64,000 nucleotides of DNA. It comes from Lota lota (taxonomy: Eukaryota; Chordata; Actinopteri; Gadiformes; Lotidae). Below are positions 28,539-48,845 of the stretch, piece by piece. Within the stretch, counting starts at the first letter, position 1. Each line of letters begins with the position of its first letter. The notes below the pieces were generated by a model. The model was not told the origin of the DNA and searched no databases. It was given only the letters and a program-made list of their open reading frames with translations. Location of the stretch: positions 4,507,385 to 4,571,384 of the forward strand of contig JACYXH010000772.1 in assembly GCA_026745465.1 (NCBI GenBank). Reading direction: 5' to 3'. The translations under genes and the position numbers were made by a program.

Positions 28539-29258
28539 TATGTATTATTTTGACACTGTCTCTGCTTGTGCAAATGGGTGACACACTTGATCAAAGGTGT
28601 GCCTTTGTTGGAAGACCAGACAGCTCACCTTTTGTTCATCTATAAACAGAAGAAGAGTGAGTGGGGGAGGGGATGACGGTGAGAACTATCAGTACAACCA
28701 GTGAGATAACAAACACTGATAATGAAGGCCCTTGGCAGTAAATACGTTGGAAATGAGGAGACCAGAGGGGCTCGCGAAGATAATTTATCCCATCTAGATT
28801 GTGCTTACTCATGTCGTCAGCTCATTTCCTGGGTTCTGATTAGAAGCCTGTTGGAGGCACCTCCGAGCCAGCATGATTGAAAATAAAGTGAAGTTGCAGC
28901 CCATTGGGTTTCAAAACTTTGCACATCCAGTTTTTAAACCCATCAGTCTCTATCAAATATTGCAAAAGGCAAAAGACGATGATTTGCCTATGCTTCACAT
29001 TCATATTTCAAGATAGACATTTTATGAATCCATGGACTGACACGCATATCTGTTTTATTGGTTATTTCAAAGAAATGGGAGATTTAATGATATACCTCAG
29101 GGCAGATAATACATTTGGTGACATTTTGACGAATATAAGCACATGAATCCATGATGTTTGTGTGAGAAATGTTTCATAGTGAATAGTGGTGAAGAAGAAT
29201 AAACAGATAACCAACTCAACTGCGGGTGCTCTTAGTGCACAGAAGGCAAATTATGGGA
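28539..29258. other. AT-rich unique sequence, no gene seen
   Basis: No splice-flanked frame or repeat family was recognised right of the Tc1-like element. Confidence 0.5.
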
Positions 29259-29262
29259 ATGT

Positions 29263-29291
29263 TGGGGGTTGGGGGTGGGGGGGGGGTGGGG
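29263..29291 (+). other. G-quadruplex-prone G-rich stretch
   Basis: GGGGGTTGGGGGTGGGG continues into further G tracts, giving at least four G-tracts with short loops. Confidence 0.7.
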
Positions 29292-32237
29292 AACCTCTTC
29301 ATGTGAGATATTACATGTGGCAGGGCAATTTCCATTCTCAGCAGGACCAGCCCTTTTCATCCACTGTTTAATTTTCACTCATGATTGAAAGAGATTTTCT
29401 TTCTGGCTGGGCCTTTGACTCGTGTCAGAAATCGTGGGGGGACAATGTCCACCTGTAATGGTGGTAAATGTGGAGCTGTCATGACACCCATACCCAAACA
29501 CACCATAGCAAATCATTGGCAGATATACCAGAAAACTGGTAACGTTTCTAATGGGGGTGTGGGATTTACAGACAAGTAGGTATAAGCCTCGTAAGAAATC
29601 CCACGTCTTGCCGCTGGCTGGCTTATTAGAGTAAAAGACTGCTTGCTCCGAGGTGGGGGGGCAGGTAGACGTTGTAACCTGCAGATGCATGATATCATGA
29701 TGCTATTTGGATCTCAAAGCTCAACCACCACCCCTACTCATCTTGGTCTCAGTGGGTTGCTAGGTTGCACGTAACCCCCACGACAGCATCTCATTAACCA
29801 CTAAATAGCAGCAGATTAATTACAATGACAATGACAGATGGCTTGTTACTGGATCACTGGGATGGGACCTGGGGGTGGGGGTTATACGGGTAAAGGAACA
29901 GGAGCCGTTCAGCAATCACAAACACACACGACGCACTGCTTAAAAAGGCAAGACTCAGCATGTTATACCACGCTGTCAAATATAGTCCCGCCTTCCCCCC
30001 CGCCCCCTCTATGACAAGATAAACTATATATTGCTGTATAATTATAATTGGTATATTGGCATCTCCATGGAAAGGACAATGAATCTGTGTTTATTCGATG
30101 CCCCGTCAGCATTGATACACTAGTGGATTGCCTTTAAAAAAAAGGTGTGGATCACAAAAGTGCTGGTCGGAGGGAGGGAGGGAGGGTTAGCTATCATTTT
30201 AAACAACAAGTAGGGCTTCGAAAGGTCAGTTCTCCTTCGGCATGTTTCTTCAAGACTTGTCACCAACTCGTGTGTCATCATGCAACCCCCCCATTCAACT
30301 GTCACACCACCACCACGGCCCAGCGAACAACCAACTACATCGACTTGACGGAGATCCACAGAGTCCCCGTGTCTATAAGTGCTATGAATGAGCCTACATT
30401 CTCTCTGTCTCACTCTTGGAATAGTGCGTTGTCCTATTCAGTGGGTGTAATGATTGCTGTCTGCTCACTGACTCATAGAAAAACAACTCAATCTGCTGGA
30501 GGCTTGTGTACCATGTCTAGTACTATAGAGTATATCTATGCGTGGTATTTGTTTATTAGGACATTGGAAACATAGGAGGATCGTGATTTTGGTGGGAGGC
30601 CTCACCGGCCTCTTCCTGTAGTAGTGTTTGCTTTTGGGGTGTGGGGGGAGAGGAGGTGTAGTTTAATATAGCATATTTTTGGGTTGCTGTCCTCGAGACA
30701 CAGTAGATGTCCTCCGCTACGCTGACGTCCTGCGATATGACCTCAGTGGGCATGGTCTCTTTTTGTCCACCAATGGAGGGCACACAGGTTGTTGGTGACG
30801 GTGCTCTCTACTACTGATTCTACAACCTGACAGCGGGGGAAGACCACTCAGTTGGACCTGATTTTGCATCGTCCCTTGAGGTAGATAAATTGAACAAAGA
30901 AAGCAAGTAGCTCCGGAGAAACCCAATTTGCTCTTTATTTGAGGACAGACTTCAGAAGGAGAAATTTTGAACAAGCCATTGGCTGCAGTCAACCTTTCTA
31001 TAGTTAAAGTGAAGTGAAGCTGGTGAAAGGGTTCGTTCTCTGGAAAGAAAGGGGGAACAGTGAGCTCACCTGTGACCATACGGCTCTTTTTCTATCATAT
31101 GTTATTCTTTCTAGAGAGCCTCCACACAGTGCAGGGACAATATGTGTTGTCTACACAAGGGACCTTCAGAGCACTCTATGTGCCGTTAGTAAATGCTGTA
31201 ACAGTGCCATTGAACAATAAGGATTTTTAACAGAATTAAACGACATAGTTTAGAATTTGATTCACAAACTTGGAAAACTATTTTGTGCACATACAGGGAC
31301 AGTGAAGTGGGTAGCAGGGTGCTCTAAGTACATAACCACTGATACTGTACTTGCATACTGCATTAAACTATCATTAGTCCCAGAAGGAACTATTTGGTTT
31401 TAAAAGAGTAATGCACTAGCCCGACTCACTTAGCACATAACAAGATTTAAACAAAGTGCTTTTTGTAAATAAATGTATGCTAGTACTACAGCAGTATTGT
31501 TTGGTTTATTATATGGCAGTCCAAGGATGTAAACAAATGCATTCCGCTATGCGTCACACCCAACTTTAAACGGCTTCAGTGGTCTGAAATATCTACTGGG
31601 TTGTGAAAAACAGGATTCTGCTATGTAATTTATAGAATGGTACATTTTATGTACTTTAGCCGTTTTTAGATGATAACTTTATGATTAAACAAAGTTTTCT
31701 GCTGTGATTGCAGATACAATACAAATAAATCATGGCCATTCATTTGCGGTTAAATGTGGGTATTTGAATTGAGCATTTTGTCATAAATAATTGGAAATTG
31801 GTTAGTTGTTGAAACTTGCCAATTTTACAAGGAACTGGGGGCCGGCAGACAAAAATAAAGAATCGTCATTATCATTTTGAGGATAAATATAATCTCCTCC
31901 ACCCTCCCTTTTAGTTTTGGGACTTCTGAGGTTGGATAGTGCTGAAGTTCTGTTTGCATGTATATTCACTACTCAAACAATGTCAGCAGATAGCTTTTCT
32001 GTTTGCACTGCCCGAGTGGAAAAGTGCTAGGGCCGATATATGCAGACGCCGTGTTTCAGTCCTTCACACCCCATTTGTTCCTGTGCCCAGTAGATGAAAA
32101 ATAAACACAGCATGTGGTGAACAAAGAGATTAAGGAGATTAAAGGTACCCTGACAGGATATCCTATTAAGCCCATGTATCATGTTAGCCTACTTGCACTT
32201 TTGTTTGAAAGTTAACAATAATGTGCTGCTGTTTGTG
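29292..32237. other. Unique sequence, no gene seen
   Basis: Open frames of 97-142 codons exist near 30120-31079 on both strands. None contains a recognised domain, and overlapping frames on opposite strands make coding unlikely. (GGAG)n near 30173-30185 is a short simple repeat. Confidence 0.45.
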
Positions 32238-32760
32238 CTAAGGCCTGACACACACTAGATGATTTTTCAAATCTAGGAAACGTGAGAGACCACACACCTA
32301 ACAATAGATGAAGAGACATTTAACTGTTTTGGTCCTTAAGTGTGTGGAAGGAAACAATTTCTCCAACACAGCACACCACACACTAACCGATTCTATTCCC
32401 CAACAACCCAGTCCTGATTCTCAAAACTGAAACTCTCGAAAATCGAAATCTCTCGGATCAAAAACGTGTCTTTAGCATTGGCAGTGTTGGCAGACAACCT
32501 AAAAAATGATCTACGAAGTCATGGAGACAGCGTGAAAATGGACTGTAAACTTTGCAGCCGGAGTTGGACACTTTCGCCTTTTCCAACATGGCTTCTGTTG
32601 CGATTACTGGCAGCGTGGCCGATGACCATTACGCTGCGTACTCTGCTGTCCCCACACTACAGGATATTGGATCGTAAATATTGATTATGTTTAATATTTG
32701 CGATTTCGAATGGACAGGACTGGGCAAAAAAATCGTGAGAACCATCCACAAATTGGCCCT
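32238..32760. repeat. Possible DNA-transposon remnant
   Basis: Begins AAGGCCTGACACACACTAGA and contains CTCGAAAATCGAAATCTCTC and repeated short AT/GC blocks. The opening resembles non-autonomous DNA transposon ends common in fish, and a related GAGGCCCTGACACACCAAGC occurs at 44720. No terminal repeats were confirmed, so this is tentative. Confidence 0.25.
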
Positions 32761-33092
32761 TTGCTGACAATCTCTTTGAGATTATTTTTTGAATTGTGCT
32801 ATACAAGTATGAAGCCATAATGAAACAGGACTCAAGAAGTTATGTTATAGAATAGGACAAATTCTTGAAGTCTTTTAAAGTAACTGTATGCCAACAAATG
32901 TGTATGTATTTGAAAAAAAGGATATACATCTTGATTAGATATCCTAAATGAATGAATTAATCTTTTTTTTTGCTGAAAAATGTGATACCTCACGAAGCCT
33001 TCATTCACATAAATACCAGTGTTCCCTTCAGGCCCACCTGAGCTGGTTCCCATTAGGGACAATATTTTCCTTAATTTCCCTGCAGAGAGAGA

Positions 33093-33113
33093 CGGAGAGA
33101 GAGAGAGAGAGAG
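33093..33113. repeat. Short (GA)n run
   Basis: GAGAGAGACGGAGAGAGAGA with neighbouring GA, imperfect and short. Confidence 0.8.
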
Positions 33114-33438
33114 ACGTGGCCCGAAGGAAGAAATCACGTTCAGCTAACAAGACAGAGGCTTGTAGTCTGCAGGGAGACTTGAGTGCCAGAGTATATAACG
33201 GTGACAGAATGCAGAGATTTTCAACAAAAAAGAAAGTGAATACAGAGGCCTAGGCATGACACAGGAGAAATCCCTCTGTGTAGACATGGAGATTACAGAA
33301 TACCTTGAGCTAGGCTACGGAGCAGGTTCACTTTATCGCATGTAAATGGGGTTTAGCATGCGTGTTATCACATGTCCTAATGAAATTATTAATAAAGATT
33401 TTAAACGTCCATTAAGTCTGTATTTTATATATTTTATT

Positions 33439-33463
33439 TTCTGTATCCCCGAGGGATACAGAA
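33439..33463. other. Perfect hairpin, 11-bp stem
   Basis: TTCTGTATCCC (33439-33449) pairs exactly with GGGATACAGAA (33453-33463) around the loop CGA. It lies just 5' of the hAT-like remnant. No function is inferred. Confidence 0.85.
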
Positions 33464-33512
33464 TATGGGGCTTGAACATGGTGACGTCACATCACATTTC
33501 AGAAGTATAGGA

Positions 33513-34141
33513 CAGCCGTTCCCAAACTTAGGGTCGACTTAGGGTTGGTTTTGACTACATATTACAATTTTTAAATGCATGTTGATACAATATTATACCC
33601 CTTCTAGCATGTCAGGTATGTGTCATTTTTAAATAAGTTAGAAAGATATTCTAAGAATGTTGCTAAATGTTGGCCTCTAATGCTGAGGAACGAGGGGAGG
33701 GGGTAAGAAATGGAGATTTGAGAAAGGGATGAGAAATAATAAGTAGAGTAGTATTTGAAACTGTAAAAACAACAAAAAATTAATACATTTTGTTTCTGTT
33801 CTGTATACTTTAAATACTTGACTCTCCCCATTCCAGCAGCCATAGTGAGTGTATTGGTTTACTGTTTCTATGTCCTAATTTTTCAAGTTCATAGGGCAAG
33901 TTTGTTTGGTGGAGAAACATAACATTACACTCAGCACCTTGGATTGTTGCTGTGATGTACTTTATAATGAAATCTATTCATTTCATAGACATTATACATG
34001 CATGGTTTGTTGTGTTCCAAAACAGTAGTTTATAAATGTAGATCTTAAGGCAATTTTTGTTGCATTTCTGTAGGTTTGGGTCCTGGGGCGATACCAAATA
34101 AATGTTTTGGGTCTCGAGGTGAAAAGGTTTAGGAGCCCCTG
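33513..34141. mobile_element. hAT-like DNA transposon remnant with 8-bp target duplication
   Basis: The left end CAGCCGTTCCCAAACTTAGG and right end AAAAGGTTTAGGAGCCCCTG are imperfect inverted repeats of the CAGNGGTTCCCAAACCTTT type found in Charlie-like hAT elements. Outside them GTATAGGA (33505-33512) and GTATGGGA (34142-34149) match at 7 of 8 bases, as expected for an aged hAT 8-bp target duplication. The inner right end (GGTCTCGAGGTGAAAAGG) also resembles hAT ends. The 629-bp length and lack of any transposase frame make it a non-autonomous relic. Confidence 0.7.
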
Positions 34142-34417
34142 GTATGGGAGCATAAATGTTATTGGCAGTTATGCTGTTTTGGTCATTGTTGGCTATTAAC
34201 CATGAAATTATTTGTCATTATGGGCTGACAATGCTCTGGAGTCATCACAAAATGGCAGAGTAATGCCAACAACAAATCCCATGATGCATTCTGATGCCCT
34301 AGTCTTCATTTCGATTACATTGACCCTAATGGGGATCTTTAACTTATTTGCTAGATAATGCAGTGTGAATTTTGATGACGCAGCTTTCAGTAAAAGGAAC
34401 GTCAGTTTTCTTTGTAA

Positions 34418-34431
34418 CCCCCCCCCCCCCC
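34418..34431. repeat. Poly-C run, 14 bp
   Basis: Uninterrupted C run within a C/T-rich stretch that continues to 34500. Confidence 0.9.
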
Positions 34432-34546
34432 TCTCCACCCTACACACACAGCAGCCCCCTTGCCTACTGTCTCCTCTCTCTCTCCCTCCCTGTCGGCTGC
34501 TCCTGGTATAGGTGTGTGTGATGCCGTAGTGGTGTGGATGAAAGTA

Positions 34547-34552
34547 TTTATT
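34547..34552 (-). terminator. Possible polyadenylation signal
   Basis: AATAAA on the minus strand, about 9 nt after the TGA of the candidate terminal exon. The placement would give a very short 3' untranslated region, so it may be incidental. Confidence 0.25.
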
Positions 34553-34560
34553 GACTTTGA

Positions 34561-34706
34561 TCACTTGTAGCCGTGTGCGGGGGGAGCATGGAAGCCCATC
34601 TGCTCCAGCACGGCTGCTCTCGGGGGAGCCTGAGTGTTTAGCATACTACAGAAGATGCAGAGCGTCCCCTTGGCATCCATCAGCCTCAGCGCACTCATGG
34701 AGGAGC
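34561..34706 (-). CDS. Candidate 3'-terminal coding exon of an unidentified gene
   Basis: On the minus strand a strong acceptor (CTCTGCTCTTTATCTCACAG) precedes a 146-nt open stretch ending in TGA. In the phase with one base carried from the upstream exon it encodes 47 residues, including SALRLMDAKGTLCIFCSMLN, AAVLEQMGFHA and the C-terminus PPAHGYK. The composition is balanced, not low-complexity, and is richer in typical coding residues than most open frames here. No domain or gene family was recognised, and no matching upstream exon was found in the window. It could be a real last exon of a long-intron gene, a retained fragment, or chance. Confidence 0.35.
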
Positions 34707-34739
34707 CTGTGAGATAAAGAGCAGAGTCAGGGATGCTCA

Positions 34740-34753
34740 CCCCCCCCCCCCCC
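34740..34753. repeat. Poly-C run, 14 bp
   Basis: Lies about 30 bp upstream (minus-strand sense) of the candidate exon's acceptor. Confidence 0.9.
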
Positions 34754-36059
34754 AAGGTTACACCCACCAGTTGGCCACAGCTGGTGGCTGACTGAGTAGT
34801 TTTACCTGACGATGTTGCAGTGTATCTGGAAAAACGATTGCATGACGCAGCCCTAATTTGGTTGAACATTTCGACCTCGGCGGAGGTTCTCCCAGACTCT
34901 GCTGAGGACCTTCTAGTCCTTTCCTAATGGTTTTCTTTTGGCGGTTGTCTTCCATTGGAATAGGATTTCGTTGACACTGTTGAGTGTTTTGCTCAAAATA
35001 GATAAGCATGCGCATATGCTGATGAATTATATATTATGGTCTAGCTCGAGAACCTAATCATTCATAGCAGGGGAACACTGAAATCAAGCACTTACTACTC
35101 TGCAAGTCTACCTTGTAAAATAATGATGAATAAATACAAATTAATTAGTGGAAAGTTGTCCAAATGTGTGTTTCCTCCTTGGCCTAGCCTGTATGCTAAT
35201 GTTGATAACATCTTTACTAATGTACTTTACTTAAACGTCCCACAGTATTTACTGCAAAACACTTTTTGGAATTGTAAATGTTTGCAAGTTGTCCATTTTG
35301 AGACACTTGCTGAAAACGTATCTCTAACATGTGACCATCTTGCAACATAATCACAAAGTAAGACTGGAACACAGATAACAAAACGATATATTTATTTATA
35401 TATATAGATCTAGCATTTGTTGAAGGACTCAGATAAATTCTTGCAATAAGAGGATTGATGTTTTGTATGTTACCTTGGAGAGGAACATTGCAATATGAAG
35501 CGGGTCCTACTGTGGATGCACTTAAAACGTACATAGGAGACAATAGGTTGCTGTTTGCTGTTTTTGAACACAGTGGAAAGTCTCATATTTGGAGAACTCG
35601 TGAACATTCCAGGTCAGCGTTTATAAGCTTTATAGAAACTATACTTTTATACCCATAATAGTGTTGAAAAGCTTCATGAAATCACAAATACTGCCAAGGG
35701 AAACCATGTAGGGTACGCAACTTAGGAGGAGGAGGGGACAGTAAACATTGAACTGAACCCAAGGTACCTTATGGTGCCACATAGAACAGTAATGGTTTGA
35801 ACAAAGGGTTGCAAGACATGCAGGAGGTTGTTCGTCACTCAATAATTAACAGCCCGCAGCCATGGCTATAATTATCATTGCATCAATTTTACTGAAATCC
35901 AATCACTGAAGTTAAAGTATGCAGTCATTCATTTCCATTACGTGCGGTGTGGCATATGTCTTTTGTAATGCATGTTGTAGCCCAGGTTTAATTATGTTGC
36001 AGGATATAAATGAGTGCTCTCCAAAAGCCACTGTGTGTCTGCTGTAGTACCCTTTTTTT
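34754..36059. other. AT-rich unique sequence, no gene seen
   Basis: Small frames up to 108 codons without domain or splice support. Short TA run near 35388-35404. Confidence 0.5.
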
Positions 36060-36290
36060 GGGGGGGGGGGGGGTGTTATTATTCCTACCTACCTTTTTCT
36101 ATTTGTTTATTTGTTTCCTTCCTTCCTTTAATTTTTTTCCTTTGAATTCCTCGGTTTCCTTCATTCTTAATTGCTTTTATTATACTATCTTTCTGAGTGA
36201 ACAAGTGAGTGAAGAAAAGTTTGTCAGACACGTCTCTCTCTCTCTCTCTCTCTGTCTCTCTGTCTCTCTGTCTCTGTGTGTGTGTGTACC
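36060..36290. repeat. Poly-G run, pyrimidine tract and TCTC/TCTG low complexity
   Basis: A G run (about 36060-36073) is followed by a T/C-rich tract with CTTCCTTCCTTT. A TCTCTCTC...TCTGTCTC...TGTGTGTG compound repeat follows at 36234-36288. Confidence 0.8.
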
Positions 36291-36640
36291 TATCATTGGC
36301 TGCTTTACTGGCAGCAGCTACAATCCTATGTCAAATCTGTGATCGGCGAGACATCTTCCAGTCAGCTCCGTGACGTCTGAGAGCGGCCCTGCCGAGTAGA
36401 GCAGGATCTGGAATCTGTCAGCGTACACTCCTGCAGGCGTTGTGTGTGTTTGTTGGAGCTGCAGGCTGCTACCGGATGCCCTTTAATGTTTTTTGTTAGC
36501 CAGGTTGTTTTTGAGCGCCAGCGCTGAAACGTCTGCTTTGGAGGTGTATATTTTCCGTGTGGGTGTGTGTGTGTGTGCAAAGCAATTAGATTAGATTACT
36601 TCTCAATATATTTTGGTATTGTATTACCAATGGTGTAAGT

Positions 36641-36671
36641 CTGTGAAAGTTGTGGGGGCAACTTTTCACAG
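36641..36671. other. Near-perfect hairpin
   Basis: CTGTGAAAGTTG (36641-36652) can pair with CAACTTTTCACAG (36659-36671), one bulged base, with a G-rich loop. It is short and of unknown role. Confidence 0.7.
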
Positions 36672-36895
36672 TTAGCATACAAATTAAATAGTAATACGTC
36701 TATCACATTGCATTGAATCTAAACATGGCGTGTGCGCCATTCTAACAATATGTTCCACTTACAGCTATATATTTTGGATTATAATTCATTCCAGGATCAT
36801 CCTCAAAGTATCATTAGTTTGATTAAAGAACAATCTGCCAGTACACATGCAGTGTTCATAATTGCCATAACTTTGAATCTAAATATGATAGTTCT

Positions 36896-37648
<753 letters not shown>

Positions 37649-38272
37649 TTAGCGCTTCAATTTAAATCGAGTGCTGCCGGTCAATCCAATCTCCCCCTGT
37701 CCCAATGGCTGCAGATTGGCTGTTGTCCAACCATATAGATATTAATGATGGCTAGAACAGAATGGAAGTGATGAGAGTGGACGAAAGCGTGGCTGAGAGA
37801 AAGTGTTTGCACGCAGGCAACTGATGGCTGGCCGGCTCTGATATCTTGCCCATAGAAGCTCTTAATGCCCAGAACAAATTAGAAGAAGCAAGGAGGATGT
37901 CCAAGAGCCTTGCTTTGCATGTAATTACAGCGGCACTTAGGTTCAAATTACCTGTGTTCCCCTACATGATTCCAGCAGTGGCACAGCGCCGCCACTGGAT
38001 TACTAGTGCCACTGCAATGCATACCAACCGCCATGCTATATTTATATATATATATATAGATTGCCCCCCAATATATAGTAATTTAAAATTATGTTTGGCA
38101 GCACAAATATTATTAGTTTTACTGAGTACTGCACCCCCCCTCAATTTTTTCAATGTCATTGGAGAAATATTGTGGAAAAATACTGACAGCAAAATAGTGT
38201 TCTGCAATAGAGAAATAAAGAATTGCATGGTGATACTATAGGTGGCATTCAAATTCAAATTGACAAACATTA
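37649..38272. other. Unique sequence with a candidate regulatory segment, no gene seen
   Basis: Contains TTTGCAT (37914-37920) directly next to TAATTA (37922-37927), an octamer/homeodomain-like composite. Short TA run at about 38041-38058. No exon was recognised. Confidence 0.4.
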
Positions 38273-38424
38273 AAATAGACAAAACACAAGCAAATTAAGA
38301 AAACGGATGCAAATAGACAAAACACAAGCAACTTTAGAATACACATGAAAATAGACAAAACACATGCAACTGAAGAAAACCCACGCACATAGACAAAACA
38401 CAAGCAACTTAAGAAAATGCAGCG
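38273..38424. repeat. Minisatellite, four units of about 38 bp
   Basis: Units starting A(A/C)ATAGACAAAACACA(A/T)GCA begin at 38273, 38311, 38348 and 38387, giving periods of 38, 37 and 39. Each carries an AAGCAACTTAAGAAAA-type second half. The units are diverged, so the array is old. Confidence 0.9.
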
Positions 38425-40257
<1,833 letters not shown>

Positions 40258-40493
40258 GGCAGAGACCATTAGAACAATGTTAGCGCTGTCTGTCTCTCGC
40301 CCCGCTTTCATAATTAGAAATTGGACCATGTTCCTGGTTAACAAATTCCCTCTTCAACCAACACTGTTGCTCAGGGGCAACTCTCTGTTTGGATGAGGGC
40401 TGATTAAATTCCAGTCACTGACGGGTCGGGGGCTCGGCTGAAACAGAGGGAAAGCTGAGGAGAGGAGAAGAGGAGCGTTGTTGGAGGGGAGGG

Positions 40494-40520
40494 TGTGTGT
40501 GTGTGTGGGGGGGGGGGGGG
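40494..40520. repeat. GT run joined to poly-G
   Basis: GTGTGTGTGTGTG passes into G14 (40507-40520), the same TG/poly-G pairing seen at 6436-6467 and 15191-15247. Confidence 0.9.
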
Positions 40521-40668
40521 TGGTTGGGGGCGGTTGGGAGACAGAACAGGGCTTAGAGTACGACGGCTCCTCTCTGGGAGTGATCCTGTTTAAACACAGG
40601 AGCAGTGCTCTGAGGACCTGGCTACTGCAGAGGCTAACCAAGGCATGCTCCGTTCGTTGCCTTGTGAA

Positions 40669-40672
<4 letters not shown>

Positions 40673-40733
<61 letters not shown>

Positions 40734-40758
40734 TGTATATATATACTGTATATATATA
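40673..40758. repeat. (TA)n microsatellite with CTG interruptions
   Basis: About 60 bp of perfect TA (40673-40732), then TACTGTATATATATACTG and TATATATATAG. A cruciform-prone array. Confidence 0.95.
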
Positions 40759-42206
<1,448 letters not shown>

Positions 42207-42676
42207 ACCTCAGGCAGTGACTGCAGAGAAGCATTCTTTGGTAAAGCCATATATGTTTAATTTTCCATCTGTGTTACAGTGACAGTAACATTTAATGGCG
42301 CACCAGCCAGTAGACCCAATGCTGTTTGTTTAGTGATTCCAGTGTGGGAGAGGCCTGCTAACCAACCACTGGTACTACACACCGTCACAATCTTAGGCAG
42401 TGTGGCAGTGTGATCTCCTTGTTTTACAGGTGAAAGCCTGGGGCATGTACACAGACTGGTGTCTAGAGCTCACAGAATCATGGGCATATCTAAAATAAAG
42501 GCAAAACCACAACAAAATATTGCTTCAATTTTAAGCTGACACATCTGGAGGAAAAATATGTGTAGTGTATCGTTAACATTGTGTATCTACTCCCAAACTG
42601 CTGTACTCCTGACAGGGTAACCAGTTAATGCATGATCAGATGGTTCATGTTTTAAATTGTGGACCTAAATAAAGTA

Positions 42677-44562
<1,886 letters not shown>

Positions 44563-44689
44563 ATGAACATTAACAATCGCAGGCTACGACAACATCTTGC
44601 GTCCTCAGGTGAGGTCAAAGCCCAACAGGAATTAAAGTCGTTTTGCTCACACAATAGGAAAAAAAAAGTGAAAGAACACCACATTAGAG

Positions 44690-45240
44690 GCTTGAATTCA
44701 GCTGTTTTCACCCATTGTGAGGCCCTGACACACCAAGCAGGTGAAAGTCTGGACATCGTTCAGCATCGGCGACCGTAGTTTTTGTGGTGTGGTTCACACT
44801 AGTCTGAACTTGTCAGGACTTGTCAGTGGCTTTTTCGGCCTTTTAGTTAAATCAGCAGCTGAGGCCGTCGGTGAGAGAAATCTCTCTGATTGGTTATCCA
44901 GCAAATCAGTGCGTGAGAGACGAGAAACGGGAGTGAGCAAAGCAGCCAAATCAGGCGCTCCCCTACCGATATACTATCCTGGTAGTGTTTTTCCTCTGGA
45001 TGATCGGACTGAGAAGTTGCCTTAACATGTGACATTCAACTGGAAAGACCAGAGTGAAATTCCCTTAATATTGTTGAAAGGGAAATAGTCAGTAAATGCT
45101 ACTTTGGTCCGTTGATGAAAGGTAACGGGTCATTAAAAAAACACACTGAACGTACGTGCGTGTTGGCTATCAGCTGATCACCAGCCGTAGTCTTTGTGGT
45201 GTGAGCCATGAAATAGTTGGCCCTCGTCGCAGCTAGTCGA
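44690..45240. repeat. Possible DNA-transposon remnant with internal direct repeat
   Basis: Contains GAGGCCCTGACACACCAAGC near 44720, a phrase typical of some fish non-autonomous DNA elements. A 19-bp direct repeat, CCGTAGT(T/C)TTTGTGGTGTG, occurs at 44773 and 45185. No terminal inverted repeats were confirmed. A coding explanation of the 94-codon frame (44741-45025) is less likely. Confidence 0.3.
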
Positions 45241-48556
<3,316 letters not shown>

Positions 48557-48634
48557 GTACCGAAAAAAGGTACCGTTGGCTACCGGTACGGAATTCCAGG
48601 TACCGGTACCTTACCAGTAGGTACCCAACCCTAG
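48557..48634. repeat. DNA-transposon terminal fragment (hAT-like?)
   Basis: A dense run of GGTACC/ACCGGTAC motifs (GTACCGAAAAAAGGTACC, CTACCGGTACGG, GGTACCGGTACC) ends in GGTACCCAACCCTAG. Read in reverse this is CTAGGGTTGGGTACC, a sequence seen at the ends of fish hAT-type elements. Only one end is seen, so the superfamily is tentative. Confidence 0.4.
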
Positions 48635-48733
48635 TCACCGCACTCCACATGTCCCATCATCCTCCAGTAATAACAGGTCCTCTTTAATATCCACATATAG
48701 TAAACTACCTCATGATCAAATTGTTAAATAATT

Positions 48734-48845
48734 TACCAGGAAAGTCCCATTAAGATTAAGAATCGCTTTTTCAAGGGAGACCTGGCCAAGACAGGCAGCA
48801 GCATAAAACAACAGTTACAGACAGAAAACACAAAAGAAGACTAAA
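48734..48845. repeat. Dispersed teleost-type repeat fragment
   Basis: ACCAGGAAAGTCCCATTAAG, then CTTTTTCAAGGGAGACCTGG and CCAAGACAGGCAGCA resemble a short motif block repeated across many fish genomes. The family is not assigned from memory. Confidence 0.45.

Noticed and set aside
30717-31079. 120-codon minus-strand frame of ordinary composition
   Set aside because: No domain recognised and no clear splice sites. Not enough to call a gene.
38273-38424. Regular ~38-bp repeats resembling a CRISPR array
   Set aside because: The repeats are contiguous without unique spacers, diverged, and in a vertebrate-type context. They fit a minisatellite.
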